This document shows, in pieces, positions 26,618 to 35,013 of a stretch of 64,000 nt of DNA. The notes beneath the pieces are model-generated. The model was not told the DNA's origin. It searched no databases and was given only the letters and a program-made list of their open reading frames with translations. The position numbers and the translations under genes were made by a program. Source of the stretch: Terriglobia bacterium. Its GTDB lineage: Bacteria > Acidobacteriota > Terriglobia > Terriglobales > Acidobacteriaceae. Within the stretch, counting starts at the first letter, position 1. Each line of letters opens with the position of its first letter. The DNA is taken from contig JAIQGE010000005.1 in the NCBI GenBank assembly GCA_020072815.1, positions 1-64,000 of the forward strand, in the 5' to 3' direction.

Positions 26618-28537
26618 TCACTCAATATCGGCCACTCTGCCGTTCACAAAAGTGATCCTGAGCTTGGGGTGGTTGTAAATGTAGATCGCTTTGGTGCCGG
26701 CTCCTTTTGCTATTGAGGCCGGTGCGCCGCATGCGCCCTCCACCTGGGCAACGGTTTGCCCAACCTCAGGGTTGCAGGTAGAGGCCGGATCGTCCTGCTG
26801 CTGGTCGTGGTTGGCTTGCTGTGCCTGTGCGCCGCTATCCTGGTCGGCTCCGTCTTTGCCTTGCGCATCTCCGCCAGCTTGGTTAAAGACTTCGGCGATA
26901 GTGTCTTCCACCTGGATGCTGTTCCCCACTGTGAGCGTGCCGGGCGCAAAATGGAAGATGATTTCTCCTTTGTAGGGATTCAACTGGTCGCCGGATTGCT
27001 TGCAGGTGATGATGGAGAACTTGACCTCGCCCTTGCCCTCGTCCACTTCCAGCTTGACCGGGTAGACCGTGTCTCCGGTGGTCACCACGTCCATCGGTTG
27101 TTGCGCGGCTTGATCGCCCACTTTCCCGCCCGCGCCGATCACTCCTCCCACTCTGGGTACGTGTGACAGCCACCCGCCCGCTTTGGCGATTTTTTCGCCA
27201 TTGCACGCGGTGCTGGGCGTTTTGAGCTTGCCGTCCGTGTAGTGGTTGGTGCACTTGGCAATCGTGGCGCCGGTCGAACTGACGGGAAGAATGCGCATGC
27301 CGCCGACATTGCGTTGCGCCACCAGAGCGGTGTCTGGGTTGCCGACATGGCAGCCGTCTGTCCCTCGGGCGAAAGGGAACTGTGCCTCCAGTCGTTCCTG
27401 CATCGAAGGCGGGAAAGTGCCGCCCGGCGTTGGACGTGTCGTACCGCGGGCGTTGGCATGACTGGGCCTGCCAGGGACGGAAGCGACTGAGGGTGAATCC
27501 GCATTCGCTGCGAGAGGTTGATGGTCCGGCGCGGGCGCCGCATCAGGCAATGCTCTCGGCTTGTATTCAGCTCTCGGCGGAGCATTGGCTGGCGGATTTG
27601 CGGCGATAGTCTGGTTTACAGACGGTTGTGGGCTAGCGGCGCTGTTGGCAGCCGCGGCGCTCGCAGTCGCCGATGATGGTGTTGGCGCATTGCCAGGTGG
27701 AGGAGTGCTCGCGACCATGGCTGCAGTTTGCGGCGGAGCTTGCTTGGCCAGTGCTTGCAGCCTTTGCATATGGGAATCCTGTTTTTCCTGAAACCGCTCA
27801 TGCATTTCCTGCAGGTCCCTGACTTCCGCTTGCCAGTAGGTATCTTCCGGGCAGTCACCCTGCTTGCTCTTGACCACGTTGACATCAACTCGGTTGTTCT
27901 CGTCAGGCGCGCTCACGGTGCGGAGCAGAATGTCTCCAGCGGTGACAGCACACTCGTCCGTGTCGCCCACCAAATACATCCTGTTGGAAGCGATGAACAC
28001 CGTCAGGTTGGGATCGAGCGCAGCAGAAGGCTGCTGGAGTTCGGATGAGAGGGACGCTTGGCCAGCGCCGTCGGGCTGTGGCGGCTGCTCATCTGACCTT
28101 GTTTCATTGCCCGGGTTTTCCGCCGGCTTCACCTGAGCCACCGATTGTGCCTGGTTCGCCTGCCGGTTGCGATAAACCCAGAGGCCCAGCCCGAGCCCTA
28201 AGACCAGCACCAGCGCCGCGGAGGCAAACAGCGGACGCCATGCCCAGATGGAAGGCCGCGCGGCCGGACGATCCACGGCACGCTGGCGGCGGACCTCCTC
28301 CACCTTGCGCTGCAGCACCGGCACTTTCAGGTAGCGGGCTTCAAACCGGGTCTTTTCCCAGGGACGCAGGCGGCCATCGAGATAATCCGCGATCAGCGCC
28401 GTCTCCTCCGCCTGCAGGCGCAGAAAGACGGCCCGATCAGCAAAGTACTGCTGTTCGAGCGCCGCCGCCTCGTCTTCGGGAAGAAAACCGAGCAGGTAAC
28501 TTCTCATAGGCTCCGCTAACATATGGTCCGTTTCCAT
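26618..28537 (-). CDS. Anti-sigma-like membrane protein with two periplasmic domains
   Basis: This 639-residue protein begins with an anti-sigma-type cytoplasmic part (residues 1-95: YLLGFLPEDEAAALEQQYF, LIADYLDGRLRPWEKTRFE) without the HxxxCxxC zinc motif. One helix follows (about 102-122). The periplasmic part has domain A (about 165-270, with DECAVTAGDILLR and SKQGDCPEDT), a low-complexity linker, domain B (about 375-545, with LEAQFPFARGTDGC, KGEIIFHF and IQVEDTIAEVFNQ) and a short C-terminal module. Domains A and B are each homologous to one of the two secreted proteins encoded divergently at 29488 and 31143. The ATG lies 13 nt after the sigma-factor stop, so it probably holds that sigma factor at the membrane. 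Confidence 0.82.
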   Translation of the reverse strand: METDHMLAEPMRSYLLGFLPEDEAAALEQQYFADRAVFLRLQAEETALIADYLDGRLRPWEKTRFEARYLKVPVLQRKVEEVRRQRAVDRPAARPSIWAWRPLFASAALVLVLGLGLGLWVYRNRQANQAQSVAQVKPAENPGNETRSDEQPPQPDGAGQASLSSELQQPSAALDPNLTVFIASNRMYLVGDTDECAVTAGDILLRTVSAPDENNRVDVNVVKSKQGDCPEDTYWQAEVRDLQEMHERFQEKQDSHMQRLQALAKQAPPQTAAMVASTPPPGNAPTPSSATASAAAANSAASPQPSVNQTIAANPPANAPPRAEYKPRALPDAAPAPDHQPLAANADSPSVASVPGRPSHANARGTTRPTPGGTFPPSMQERLEAQFPFARGTDGCHVGNPDTALVAQRNVGGMRILPVSSTGATIAKCTNHYTDGKLKTPSTACNGEKIAKAGGWLSHVPRVGGVIGAGGKVGDQAAQQPMDVVTTGDTVYPVKLEVDEGKGEVKFSIITCKQSGDQLNPYKGEIIFHFAPGTLTVGNSIQVEDTIAEVFNQAGGDAQGKDGADQDSGAQAQQANHDQQQDDPASTCNPEVGQTVAQVEGACGAPASIAKGAGTKAIYIYNHPKLRITFVNGRVADIE

Positions 28538-28550
28538 CCGTTGTTACACC

Positions 28551-29060
28551 TTACCCCTCGCCCAGTCCCACTAATTTTGCCAGCCGCTTGCGTGCCCGGT
28601 GCAGCCGGACGCGCGCGTTGGTTCCGTCCCCTGCAGTGGCGGCCTGTCCATCTGCCGGATGGTCCGCGTTGGCGGCCTGCCGAATCAATTCCCAGTCTTT
28701 GTCGCGCAGTTGCGACTGTCCGATCTCGAACACCTTCTCCAGCAGCATGCGGGATTCGGTGGCCCGTTGGCCGGCCCAATCGTGCGGCGGCGCTGGGAAA
28801 GAACCATCCAGTTCGCTGCCGTCATGCCGCTGGGCGTCGCGATAGCTTTCCTGCAGCTTGCGGCGGGCGAACCCGTAGCAGACCTTCAGGAAGTCGTCTT
28901 CCTGGTCGAACTCGTAGTCTTCGCGGTTCCAGATGGAGAGCAGCGTCTCTTGCGCCAGATCTTCGGCGTCTGACCGAAGGAGCCGCCGGGAGAAATAGAA
29001 GACCAGGCATTCTCTTGCGTGTGTCCACGCGTCCGGCGAAATGGAGCGGCAGTTGGGCAC
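28551..29060 (-). CDS. ECF-type RNA polymerase sigma factor
   Basis: This 169-residue protein has sigma region 2 (DAEDLAQETLLSIWNRED, YGFARRKLQESYRD) and a C-terminal region 4 helix-turn-helix ending in ARVRLHRARKRLAKL. It heads a two-gene operon with the anti-sigma-like membrane protein. The start is a GTG at 29060 with only a weak site; a TATAAT box on the same strand at 29095-29090 would give a leader of about 25 nt. The target promoters are unknown, but the divergent secreted-protein genes are obvious candidates. Confidence 0.88.
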   Translation of the reverse strand: MPNCRSISPDAWTHARECLVFYFSRRLLRSDAEDLAQETLLSIWNREDYEFDQEDDFLKVCYGFARRKLQESYRDAQRHDGSELDGSFPAPPHDWAGQRATESRMLLEKVFEIGQSQLRDKDWELIRQAANADHPADGQAATAGDGTNARVRLHRARKRLAKLVGLGEG

Positions 29061-29089
29061 GAGGGGTCTTGCCTGGTTAATGGTTGCGT

Positions 29090-29095
29090 ATTATA
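29090..29095 (-). promoter_or_regulatory. Candidate -10 box of the sigma-factor operon
   Basis: TATAAT reads on the minus strand at 29095-29090, about 30 nt upstream of the GTG start of the ECF sigma gene. No good TTGACA-type -35 is present at the normal spacing, so activation or a second sigma factor may be needed. Confidence 0.4.
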
Positions 29096-29251
29096 CGTCG
29101 AACCAAGCGGTGTTTTTGAGCTAATGTTTAGGGCCTTAGTCGGTATTTTCCTAAGGGAAGCCTAAACTTCGCCCAAGTTTTGGTATGCGACCAAGGACGG
29201 TTTTGAACCCATGAGCGTTTGTTGCCACACGCCGGCGACAGGGGCCTGGAA

Positions 29252-29267
29252 GTGGCAAAAAAATTGC
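29252..29267 (+). promoter_or_regulatory. Sigma-54-type -24/-12 promoter
   Basis: TGGC at 29252-29255, seven A residues, then TTGCT at 29263-29267 matches the TGGCAC-N5-TTGCW consensus with the required GG-N10-GC spacing. Only the last base of the first box differs. It faces the secreted-protein gene at 29488, giving a leader of about 210 nt. The whole 29061-29487 gap contains no recognisable gene. Confidence 0.65.
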
Positions 29268-29487
29268 TTGAACGAATGTAACGCCGCTTGGCAGATGGTC
29301 ATACCATCATCGTGCGAGCGAGAACCACGGCGCAGGCCGGCTTTGTGGTGTTCGTAGAAATGCTGTCGCGATGCGTTTTCAAGCAGTGTGGCAGCCTTCG
29401 CTTCAACTCAGGTTGTCTTGGGTACCGGGTAACGCAGTTGTCAGGAATCCTCAGGGCCAAGCTGTTCCGATCAGTTCAGGAGGCCGT

Positions 29488-31110
29488 ATGAGTTCACCGC
29501 ACAGTCCCCACCGCTGGCAAATTGTTTTGATGCTCCTTCTCTGGGTTGCGGTCTCAAGCCCCGTTTGGGGAGGCGACAAGAAGCCGCCTGCCAGCGCTAC
29601 CCCCAGGCCGGCTGCACCGGCAAAACCTGCCGCAGGCAAGCCGCAGGGTAAGCCCCAATCATCGGGGCAAGGCAGACCGAGCGCCCCTAGCGGACAAAAA
29701 CCAAATGGCACCGGTGGTGGCTCAACAGGCAGTCAGGGGCGTCCACAGCGGCCGAGTGGCCTGACCGGTGGACCACCGACGACGAAGAAACCTGGCCCGC
29801 CATCTAAGAACCCGACGGGCCAAAAGAAGCCCAAACCTCCAGTTCGCAAGCCTCCAGTCCCCAAGCCTCCTGAACGCACGCCTCGTGATAGGCAACACTT
29901 TGGCACCAAACGCGAACCGACTCGCACCCACACGCAGATCGGTGACAAGCGAGTAACCAAGGATGATCATGGCCGCGTGCGTGACATAGAGAAGCATGGC
30001 TTGAGAGTTCATCAAAACCTGCGCGGTGGAAAAACCTTCGTCCACGAGGGCCCCAATGAGCGCAAAGTTGTCGGCTATGGACCACACGGGGGTTACGTGG
30101 GGAGGAAATACTACCGTCGCGGAGGACGCGAGTACTACCAACGCACATATGTGTACGGTGGACGGCGTTATGCGGTAGCGTATCGGTCTTATCCCTATCA
30201 TGGCGTGGTCTATTACCGCTACGCGCCTGCGTACTACTATCATCCGGCGTTCTACGGATGGGCGTACAACCCATGGGCGTCGCCGGTTTATTACAACTGG
30301 GGATGGGCCGGCAATCCGTGGTTCGTGGGATACGGATATTACTTCACTCCTTATCCGGCTTATGCCAACGCATCTCTCTGGCTGACGGATTATCTACTGG
30401 CGGAAAGTTTGCAGCTGGCGTATGCCGCCCGCGCTGAAGCTGCTGCCGGCACGCCGGCTGCGGCGCCGCCTGCCGACGATGGCGGCGCTGGCCAGGTCGC
30501 GCTCTCTCCGGAAGTGAAGCAGATGATTTCTGAAGAGGTCCAGCGCCAACTGGCCGCAGAGCGCGCGGCGGCGGAGCAGCCGGCCGTGGCGGCCCAGACG
30601 CCTGCGCCGAGTGGAGGCAAGCAAGCGCCTAATCAAACGCCGGAAGACGTTCCTGAGGCGCTCGATCCCCGCCAAAAAATCTTCATCGTGGCCAGCAACC
30701 TTGACTTGGCGGACGATGACGGTAACGAATGTGCCGTCACGCCGGGCGACGTCCTCATGCGCATGGGAAAGACACCGGACGCGGACCACAAGATCGCCGT
30801 AAACGTGGTCAGCAGCAAGCAAGGTGACTGCCCGGTGGACACCAACTCGAGCGTGGACGTGAGCGAGTTGCAGGAGATGCACAACGCATTTCGCGAAAAG
30901 CTGGATGCAGGCCTGAAAACCCTGGCCGAGAACCAGGGCAAAAACGGCCTGCCTGCGGCCCCGGACACCGGCAGGACCGCGGGCGAGGTGGCCCCGCCAG
31001 TGCCGGACGCGAACGCCGAATCTGAGCTGAAAGACCAGCAAAGGAACGTTGAGCAAATGGAACAGGAGATAGCAAAACCAGCGCAAAGTCCCGCCCGGCC
31101 GAACCAGTAG
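29488..31110 (+). CDS. Secreted Tyr/Gly-rich protein with shared domain A
   Basis: This 540-residue protein is preceded by an AGGAGG ribosome site and begins with a signal peptide (IVLMLLLWVAVSSPVWG). Residues about 30-160 are Pro/Lys/Gly-rich. Residues about 170-320 are full of Tyr, Trp and Gly (GGREYYQRTYVYGGRRY, YNWGWAGNPW), as in wall- or surface-associated low-complexity proteins. Residues about 390-480 repeat domain A of the anti-sigma-like protein: NECAVTPGDVLMR, then SKQGDCPVDT, then ELQEMHNAFREKL. The open frame goes back to 29371, but the strong site fixes 29488. It is the first of two genes downstream of the sigma-54-type promoter. The function is unknown. Confidence 0.8.
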   Translation: MSSPHSPHRWQIVLMLLLWVAVSSPVWGGDKKPPASATPRPAAPAKPAAGKPQGKPQSSGQGRPSAPSGQKPNGTGGGSTGSQGRPQRPSGLTGGPPTTKKPGPPSKNPTGQKKPKPPVRKPPVPKPPERTPRDRQHFGTKREPTRTHTQIGDKRVTKDDHGRVRDIEKHGLRVHQNLRGGKTFVHEGPNERKVVGYGPHGGYVGRKYYRRGGREYYQRTYVYGGRRYAVAYRSYPYHGVVYYRYAPAYYYHPAFYGWAYNPWASPVYYNWGWAGNPWFVGYGYYFTPYPAYANASLWLTDYLLAESLQLAYAARAEAAAGTPAAAPPADDGGAGQVALSPEVKQMISEEVQRQLAAERAAAEQPAVAAQTPAPSGGKQAPNQTPEDVPEALDPRQKIFIVASNLDLADDDGNECAVTPGDVLMRMGKTPDADHKIAVNVVSSKQGDCPVDTNSSVDVSELQEMHNAFREKLDAGLKTLAENQGKNGLPAAPDTGRTAGEVAPPVPDANAESELKDQQRNVEQMEQEIAKPAQSPARPNQ

Positions 31111-31142
31111 AAGGCAGTCGATCCCCCAAAAGGAGAAGCACG

Positions 31143-32444
31143 ATGAGCAAGATCTTCTTTAGCTGCATTCAGACATCCGCGCTGGCGCTGGGCGTAATCG
31201 CATCCGCGGTCACACTTCGCGCGCAGAGCGCTCCCGCTGCCGCGCCGACGTTGCAGGAACAACTGGAAGCGCAGTATCCGTTGGCTACCATCACATCCCG
31301 CGGCGGCTGCACCGTAACCAACGCCGACGCAGCCGCCAGCCTATTGATTCAAATACCGGGCGTTGTCGCCGTCCCGGCCAACAGCTTTGCCCCGAAGTGC
31401 GCCTCAAACTACAAAGAAGGCAAGCTCAATCCGCCGGGGATGGTTTGCACGGGGATCGGGAAAAAATGGACCGGCCTGGCCCAAAAAGTGCCGTGGGGAG
31501 GAGACAAGACAAGCAATCTCGACAAAATACCCGAGCGAGAACTTGCCAAACTCGAAAAAGGAGACAGCGCTTACCCAACCAGGTTTGATGTGAATGTGGA
31601 GAAAGGCGAGGTGAAGCTCACCATCGGCTACTGTTCGGGCGAAGGCAACCAAGCCGCGCCTTACAAGGGAGAAGTGGTTTTTCACTTCAAGAATGACGTT
31701 CTCAAAAGCGGCAACGTAACCCAAGTGGAAGACACCATCGGAGAAGTGTTCGCCCAGAACAGCGGCAATACCGACAATAATGATTCGGAATCGCCGCTGG
31801 AGCCCGACGCGTTGGCCGGCCAGATTCTCGCGCATGTCTTGCGGGGCGATCTTCAATATCTGCAAGGCAGGTTCGCGCCGCATGCCGATACCAGTCCGGT
31901 TAACACGGTCGCGGCCCGCCTGTCGCACCTAAGCCACTGCGCTGACGACGTGGAGGTCCACAGGGTGACGTGGAGAAACACGCCTCCGGGATACGTAGCC
32001 CTGGGAAATTGCGATGAAGGGCGTCCCCGTTTGTGGATGATTCTTAATGATCAGGGAAAAATCTCCCAAATTGGGTCGGGCGCCATCATATCCGGCAGCC
32101 CTGCGGACCGAATCCAGCAACGCGCGCGAGACCTGGTTGAATTGCTGGCGCATGGGAAGTTCGCCGAATTTCGCAACAACTTTGCGCCCCAGGTCCAAGT
32201 GCCTGACGAAAAACAGTTGCGGAGCTACTTGAACCAGGTGACCCAGCAGGCTGGCGATTTTGAGCGCATAGAAGATTCAGAACTGGACCTCTATTCGGAT
32301 GTGGTGATCGTGACCTGCGCGTATCAGAAAGGGCACGTCAGTTTTGAGTTCGCCCTTGGCCCGGCCCTCAGGGTCCGCAACTGGTATGTGCAAACTGCCG
32401 GTAACCCAAGGCATATTCCACAAGAATTTCAGGAGATTCAGTAA
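31143..32444 (+). CDS. Secreted protein with shared domain B and a C-terminal DUF3887-like domain
   Basis: This 433-residue protein has AAAAGGAG upstream and a signal peptide (ALALGVIASAVTLRAQS). Residues about 38-210 repeat domain B of the anti-sigma-like protein: LEAQYPLATITSRGGC, then YKGEVVFHF, then VTQVEDTIGEVFAQ. The C-terminal 100 residues (ARDLVELLAHGKFAEFRNNF and following) resemble DUF3887/SnoaL-like secreted modules. It lies 32 nt after the Tyr-rich gene, so the two are co-transcribed. Paired cysteines suggest disulfides outside the cytoplasm. The role is unknown; sensing or binding together with the membrane regulator is a guess. Confidence 0.8.
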   Translation: MSKIFFSCIQTSALALGVIASAVTLRAQSAPAAAPTLQEQLEAQYPLATITSRGGCTVTNADAAASLLIQIPGVVAVPANSFAPKCASNYKEGKLNPPGMVCTGIGKKWTGLAQKVPWGGDKTSNLDKIPERELAKLEKGDSAYPTRFDVNVEKGEVKLTIGYCSGEGNQAAPYKGEVVFHFKNDVLKSGNVTQVEDTIGEVFAQNSGNTDNNDSESPLEPDALAGQILAHVLRGDLQYLQGRFAPHADTSPVNTVAARLSHLSHCADDVEVHRVTWRNTPPGYVALGNCDEGRPRLWMILNDQGKISQIGSGAIISGSPADRIQQRARDLVELLAHGKFAEFRNNFAPQVQVPDEKQLRSYLNQVTQQAGDFERIEDSELDLYSDVVIVTCAYQKGHVSFEFALGPALRVRNWYVQTAGNPRHIPQEFQEIQ

Positions 32445-32489
32445 GGATAGGCGAGCAAGATTGGGACTAATTCGCGTCCAAGAATCTGC

Positions 32490-34220
32490 TCACAATCGCG
32501 CACTTTCCTGCATGACGTCAGCAGCCGGCTTGCCCTGGAAGATCCTGGACCACCCGTCGCGACGGTCAAGCGCCAGCAGCTTCACGCCGCCGCTGCGTTG
32601 TCCATTGTTTGCAGCCAAGGCCATGTAGGTTTCTGCGGCATTCTTCGCGCGCAACACGTGGACCGGGCCGAGTTGCCGGAGTTCACGGCAGTAGTCGTAA
32701 TGAAAGTTATCGCGCAGGGTGGCGTCAATTCTCGCGGCGGCACGGTAGAGCGTCTCGTCCGGCTCCGGCGTATCTATATAAAGGACGTAGCTGGCCGGCG
32801 GAGCAGGATCGCAAGCCAGCATGGCGAACCGCGGTGACATCGCCTGTGCAGCAAACGCTGTTTGAAGCACGCGTGCCACGTGGGCTTCATTCAGCTTCTC
32901 GCCGAACCAATCAGAAACGTAGCCTTCGCGGCCCACAAAGCGGATGAGAGGGCACTCAGCAACGCGGCCGGTTACTTCCACCGTGTCGCCCAGCGGGTAA
33001 CGATAGAGCCCGCCGCCGGTGGTGATCACCACCGAGTATCGCTGGCCCTGGTCGAGCTGGTGGGCCAGCCGCGGTGTGGATGGATCAGACTCGCCCGCGG
33101 CGTTGACGGGAAGAAATTCCAAGAAGTGCGAACGTATCGCCAGCGCCGCGTCTTGATGACCAGCCAAGGGAAAAGAGATAAAACCTTCCGTGGCGATTAG
33201 GCCCTTTCCCTGGATTCGCGACTCGGGGAAAAGCGTTTGCAGCTCAGCGGCGGGCGCGGCTGCGTTGGCGTCCGCCCAGCAACTGATGAGCTTCAATTCG
33301 GGCCACAAGGCCGCGTGTGTTCCCGCGGGACTGCCGGTGCGCAACGCCGCGCGCAATTCACCTGCCCGGCGCTTGTCCGGATGCAGCGAGCCCAGCAGCG
33401 ACGAGCGCAGGGAAGCGTCGAGGGAAGGAATATCGCGGGCCACGCCTCCGTGGTAAAGGTCGCGCGCAAGCTCTTCTCCCCACTCCGCCAACTGGCCGAC
33501 TATCAGCGAAAGAAATGTTGGGTTCCAGACCGAGATCAATTTCAATTTTCGGCTGCGCACCAGAAAGAGCAGAGTCAGATAGCGGAATGCCTCGGTCTGG
33601 CTGATGCCTCGCACAGCAGCAGGCACGGCCATCACCGCGCGCGCCAGCCGTTGTTGCCAGCCAAGATACGCAGCATCGTCGTCAAAGCCAATGGGAATGC
33701 CGCCCGCTGTCCGTTGTTCGCGCTTGAGTGCCGGGCTGACCGACCAATATGCGGGGCCGTTGAGCAGTTCCGGTTGATGAAGAAAAAGATCGGCGATCCA
33801 TGCCTGCACGCCGCGATGAAATTCGCGCTGAAGCGCAGGCGTGTACGGAATCAACTTGGTGGCTGCTGAGGACCCCGTCCCGCTGGTTGGCTCAAATAGT
33901 CGCACGCCTTCTCGCGTGAGAACGTTCGGCTCTCCGGCGGCAGCGCGGTCCATCCAAGGCTGGAGGGCCGCGTAGTCGCGCAGAGGGACTCTCGACTGAA
34001 ATTCCTGTACTGAGCGAATCGAACTGAACTGGTGTTGCCGGCCAAAGTCGGTTTCCGCGTTTTCCCACAGAATGCGCTGGAGCAACGACCGCTGTTCTTG
34101 TTCCACTTGCCGCGTTGCGCGACGAAAGCGGGTGTATTCCGCAAGACACCCGGCCAGCCAAAGCGAATTTGCGATTGTGCAGATCACAGCATCTGGATGA
34201 AGAACAGGATCAGCCTTCAA
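32490..34220 (-). CDS. GH3-family acyl-adenylating enzyme
   Basis: This 576-residue member of the GH3 family (the auxin-conjugating enzyme fold, part of the adenylate-forming superfamily) shows the ATP motif FEPTSGTGSSAATKL. It also has the GH3 middle motif GGGLYRYPLGDTVEV and the later motif YVSDWFGEKLNEAHV. GH3 enzymes activate a carboxylic acid with ATP and pass it to an amine; bacterial substrates are mostly unknown. It is the last gene of the first radical SAM operon, overlapping the upstream acyltransferase-like gene by 11 nt. The start is TTG 34220; GTG 34187 is an alternative. The partner genes suggest an acyl or lipid-like substrate. Confidence 0.85.
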   Translation of the reverse strand: MKADPVLHPDAVICTIANSLWLAGCLAEYTRFRRATRQVEQEQRSLLQRILWENAETDFGRQHQFSSIRSVQEFQSRVPLRDYAALQPWMDRAAAGEPNVLTREGVRLFEPTSGTGSSAATKLIPYTPALQREFHRGVQAWIADLFLHQPELLNGPAYWSVSPALKREQRTAGGIPIGFDDDAAYLGWQQRLARAVMAVPAAVRGISQTEAFRYLTLLFLVRSRKLKLISVWNPTFLSLIVGQLAEWGEELARDLYHGGVARDIPSLDASLRSSLLGSLHPDKRRAGELRAALRTGSPAGTHAALWPELKLISCWADANAAAPAAELQTLFPESRIQGKGLIATEGFISFPLAGHQDAALAIRSHFLEFLPVNAAGESDPSTPRLAHQLDQGQRYSVVITTGGGLYRYPLGDTVEVTGRVAECPLIRFVGREGYVSDWFGEKLNEAHVARVLQTAFAAQAMSPRFAMLACDPAPPASYVLYIDTPEPDETLYRAAARIDATLRDNFHYDYCRELRQLGPVHVLRAKNAAETYMALAANNGQRSGGVKLLALDRRDGWSRIFQGKPAADVMQESARL

Positions 34221-35013
34221 TTAGCTTCGCGCCACCTGCCACCATGCGGGCGCCGGCGCGCGTCAAGTTGGCGCGGGAAACTTCCGTCAGGCAGGCAAGT
34301 TCGTCCCCGCGAACGTGGCCGGGATTCATGCGGGCGAAGAACGCCACGAAGGGATCATGCAAGCGCTCATCCGTCACGTCAGAGATTCCCGGACGCAGCG
34401 GCGCGGCTGAGCGGAAACGGACGACGCCCGCTCCGGGCAAATATTGATCGCCAAATTTCTGCCGGCCCAGCGCATCCATGAGCTTCTGCACGCGCGGCGG
34501 CGTGGCAGTATCCGGATTGGGATAAAACTCGCGAAAAAAGACGGGCAAGAAGCGCCAGGTGCGATATCCGGAGCAGATCAGAAACCAATAAACGCGGGCC
34601 GCCGCGTTGGCCGCGAGGATGCGGTCAGCAGCGGAAAAAACTGTATGCGACCAAAGGCGGCTGAGCAGCGTGTCACCCCAGTATTCGCGGGCCACAATGG
34701 TGTCGCCGGAAAAGAAAGCGACAATGGTTTCACCGTCCACTTGTGTCGTGAGGCGCATGGAGGTGGAGAAGCCCTGGATCTGGCCGGACTCGGCGTCGCG
34801 CAAGAGGATGGCGCATTCTTTCTCCGCCAAGTCGGATTCAAACTGCGCGCGGCTGGTGCCCGCGAAATATGTTTCCAGCAGGCGATACATCACGTCGCGG
34901 TCGCCGGACGAGAGGGTGCCCGGAGCAACCACGGAGCCCGCCATGCGGCGCTCTGGCCGCGGCTCAGAGCGTGGCGATGTCAACGTAACAAGGGCGCTGG
35001 TCGAGTTGCTCAT
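34210..35013 (-). CDS. GNAT-like acyltransferase of unknown substrate
   Basis: This 267-residue protein contains ECAILLRDAESGQIQGFSTS and a VDGETIVAFFSGDTIVAREYWG segment, consistent with a GNAT-type beta sheet, followed by a helical region with SGYRTWRFLPVFFREFYP. The assignment is moderate. ATG 35013 has an excellent GGAGG eight nt upstream, although it lies 50 nt inside the end of the preceding GNAT gene. It is coupled on both sides within the operon that also encodes the GH3 enzyme. Confidence 0.7.
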   Translation of the reverse strand: MSNSTSALVTLTSPRSEPRPERRMAGSVVAPGTLSSGDRDVMYRLLETYFAGTSRAQFESDLAEKECAILLRDAESGQIQGFSTSMRLTTQVDGETIVAFFSGDTIVAREYWGDTLLSRLWSHTVFSAADRILAANAAARVYWFLICSGYRTWRFLPVFFREFYPNPDTATPPRVQKLMDALGRQKFGDQYLPGAGVVRFRSAAPLRPGISDVTDERLHDPFVAFFARMNPGHVRGDELACLTEVSRANLTRAGARMVAGGAKLIEG

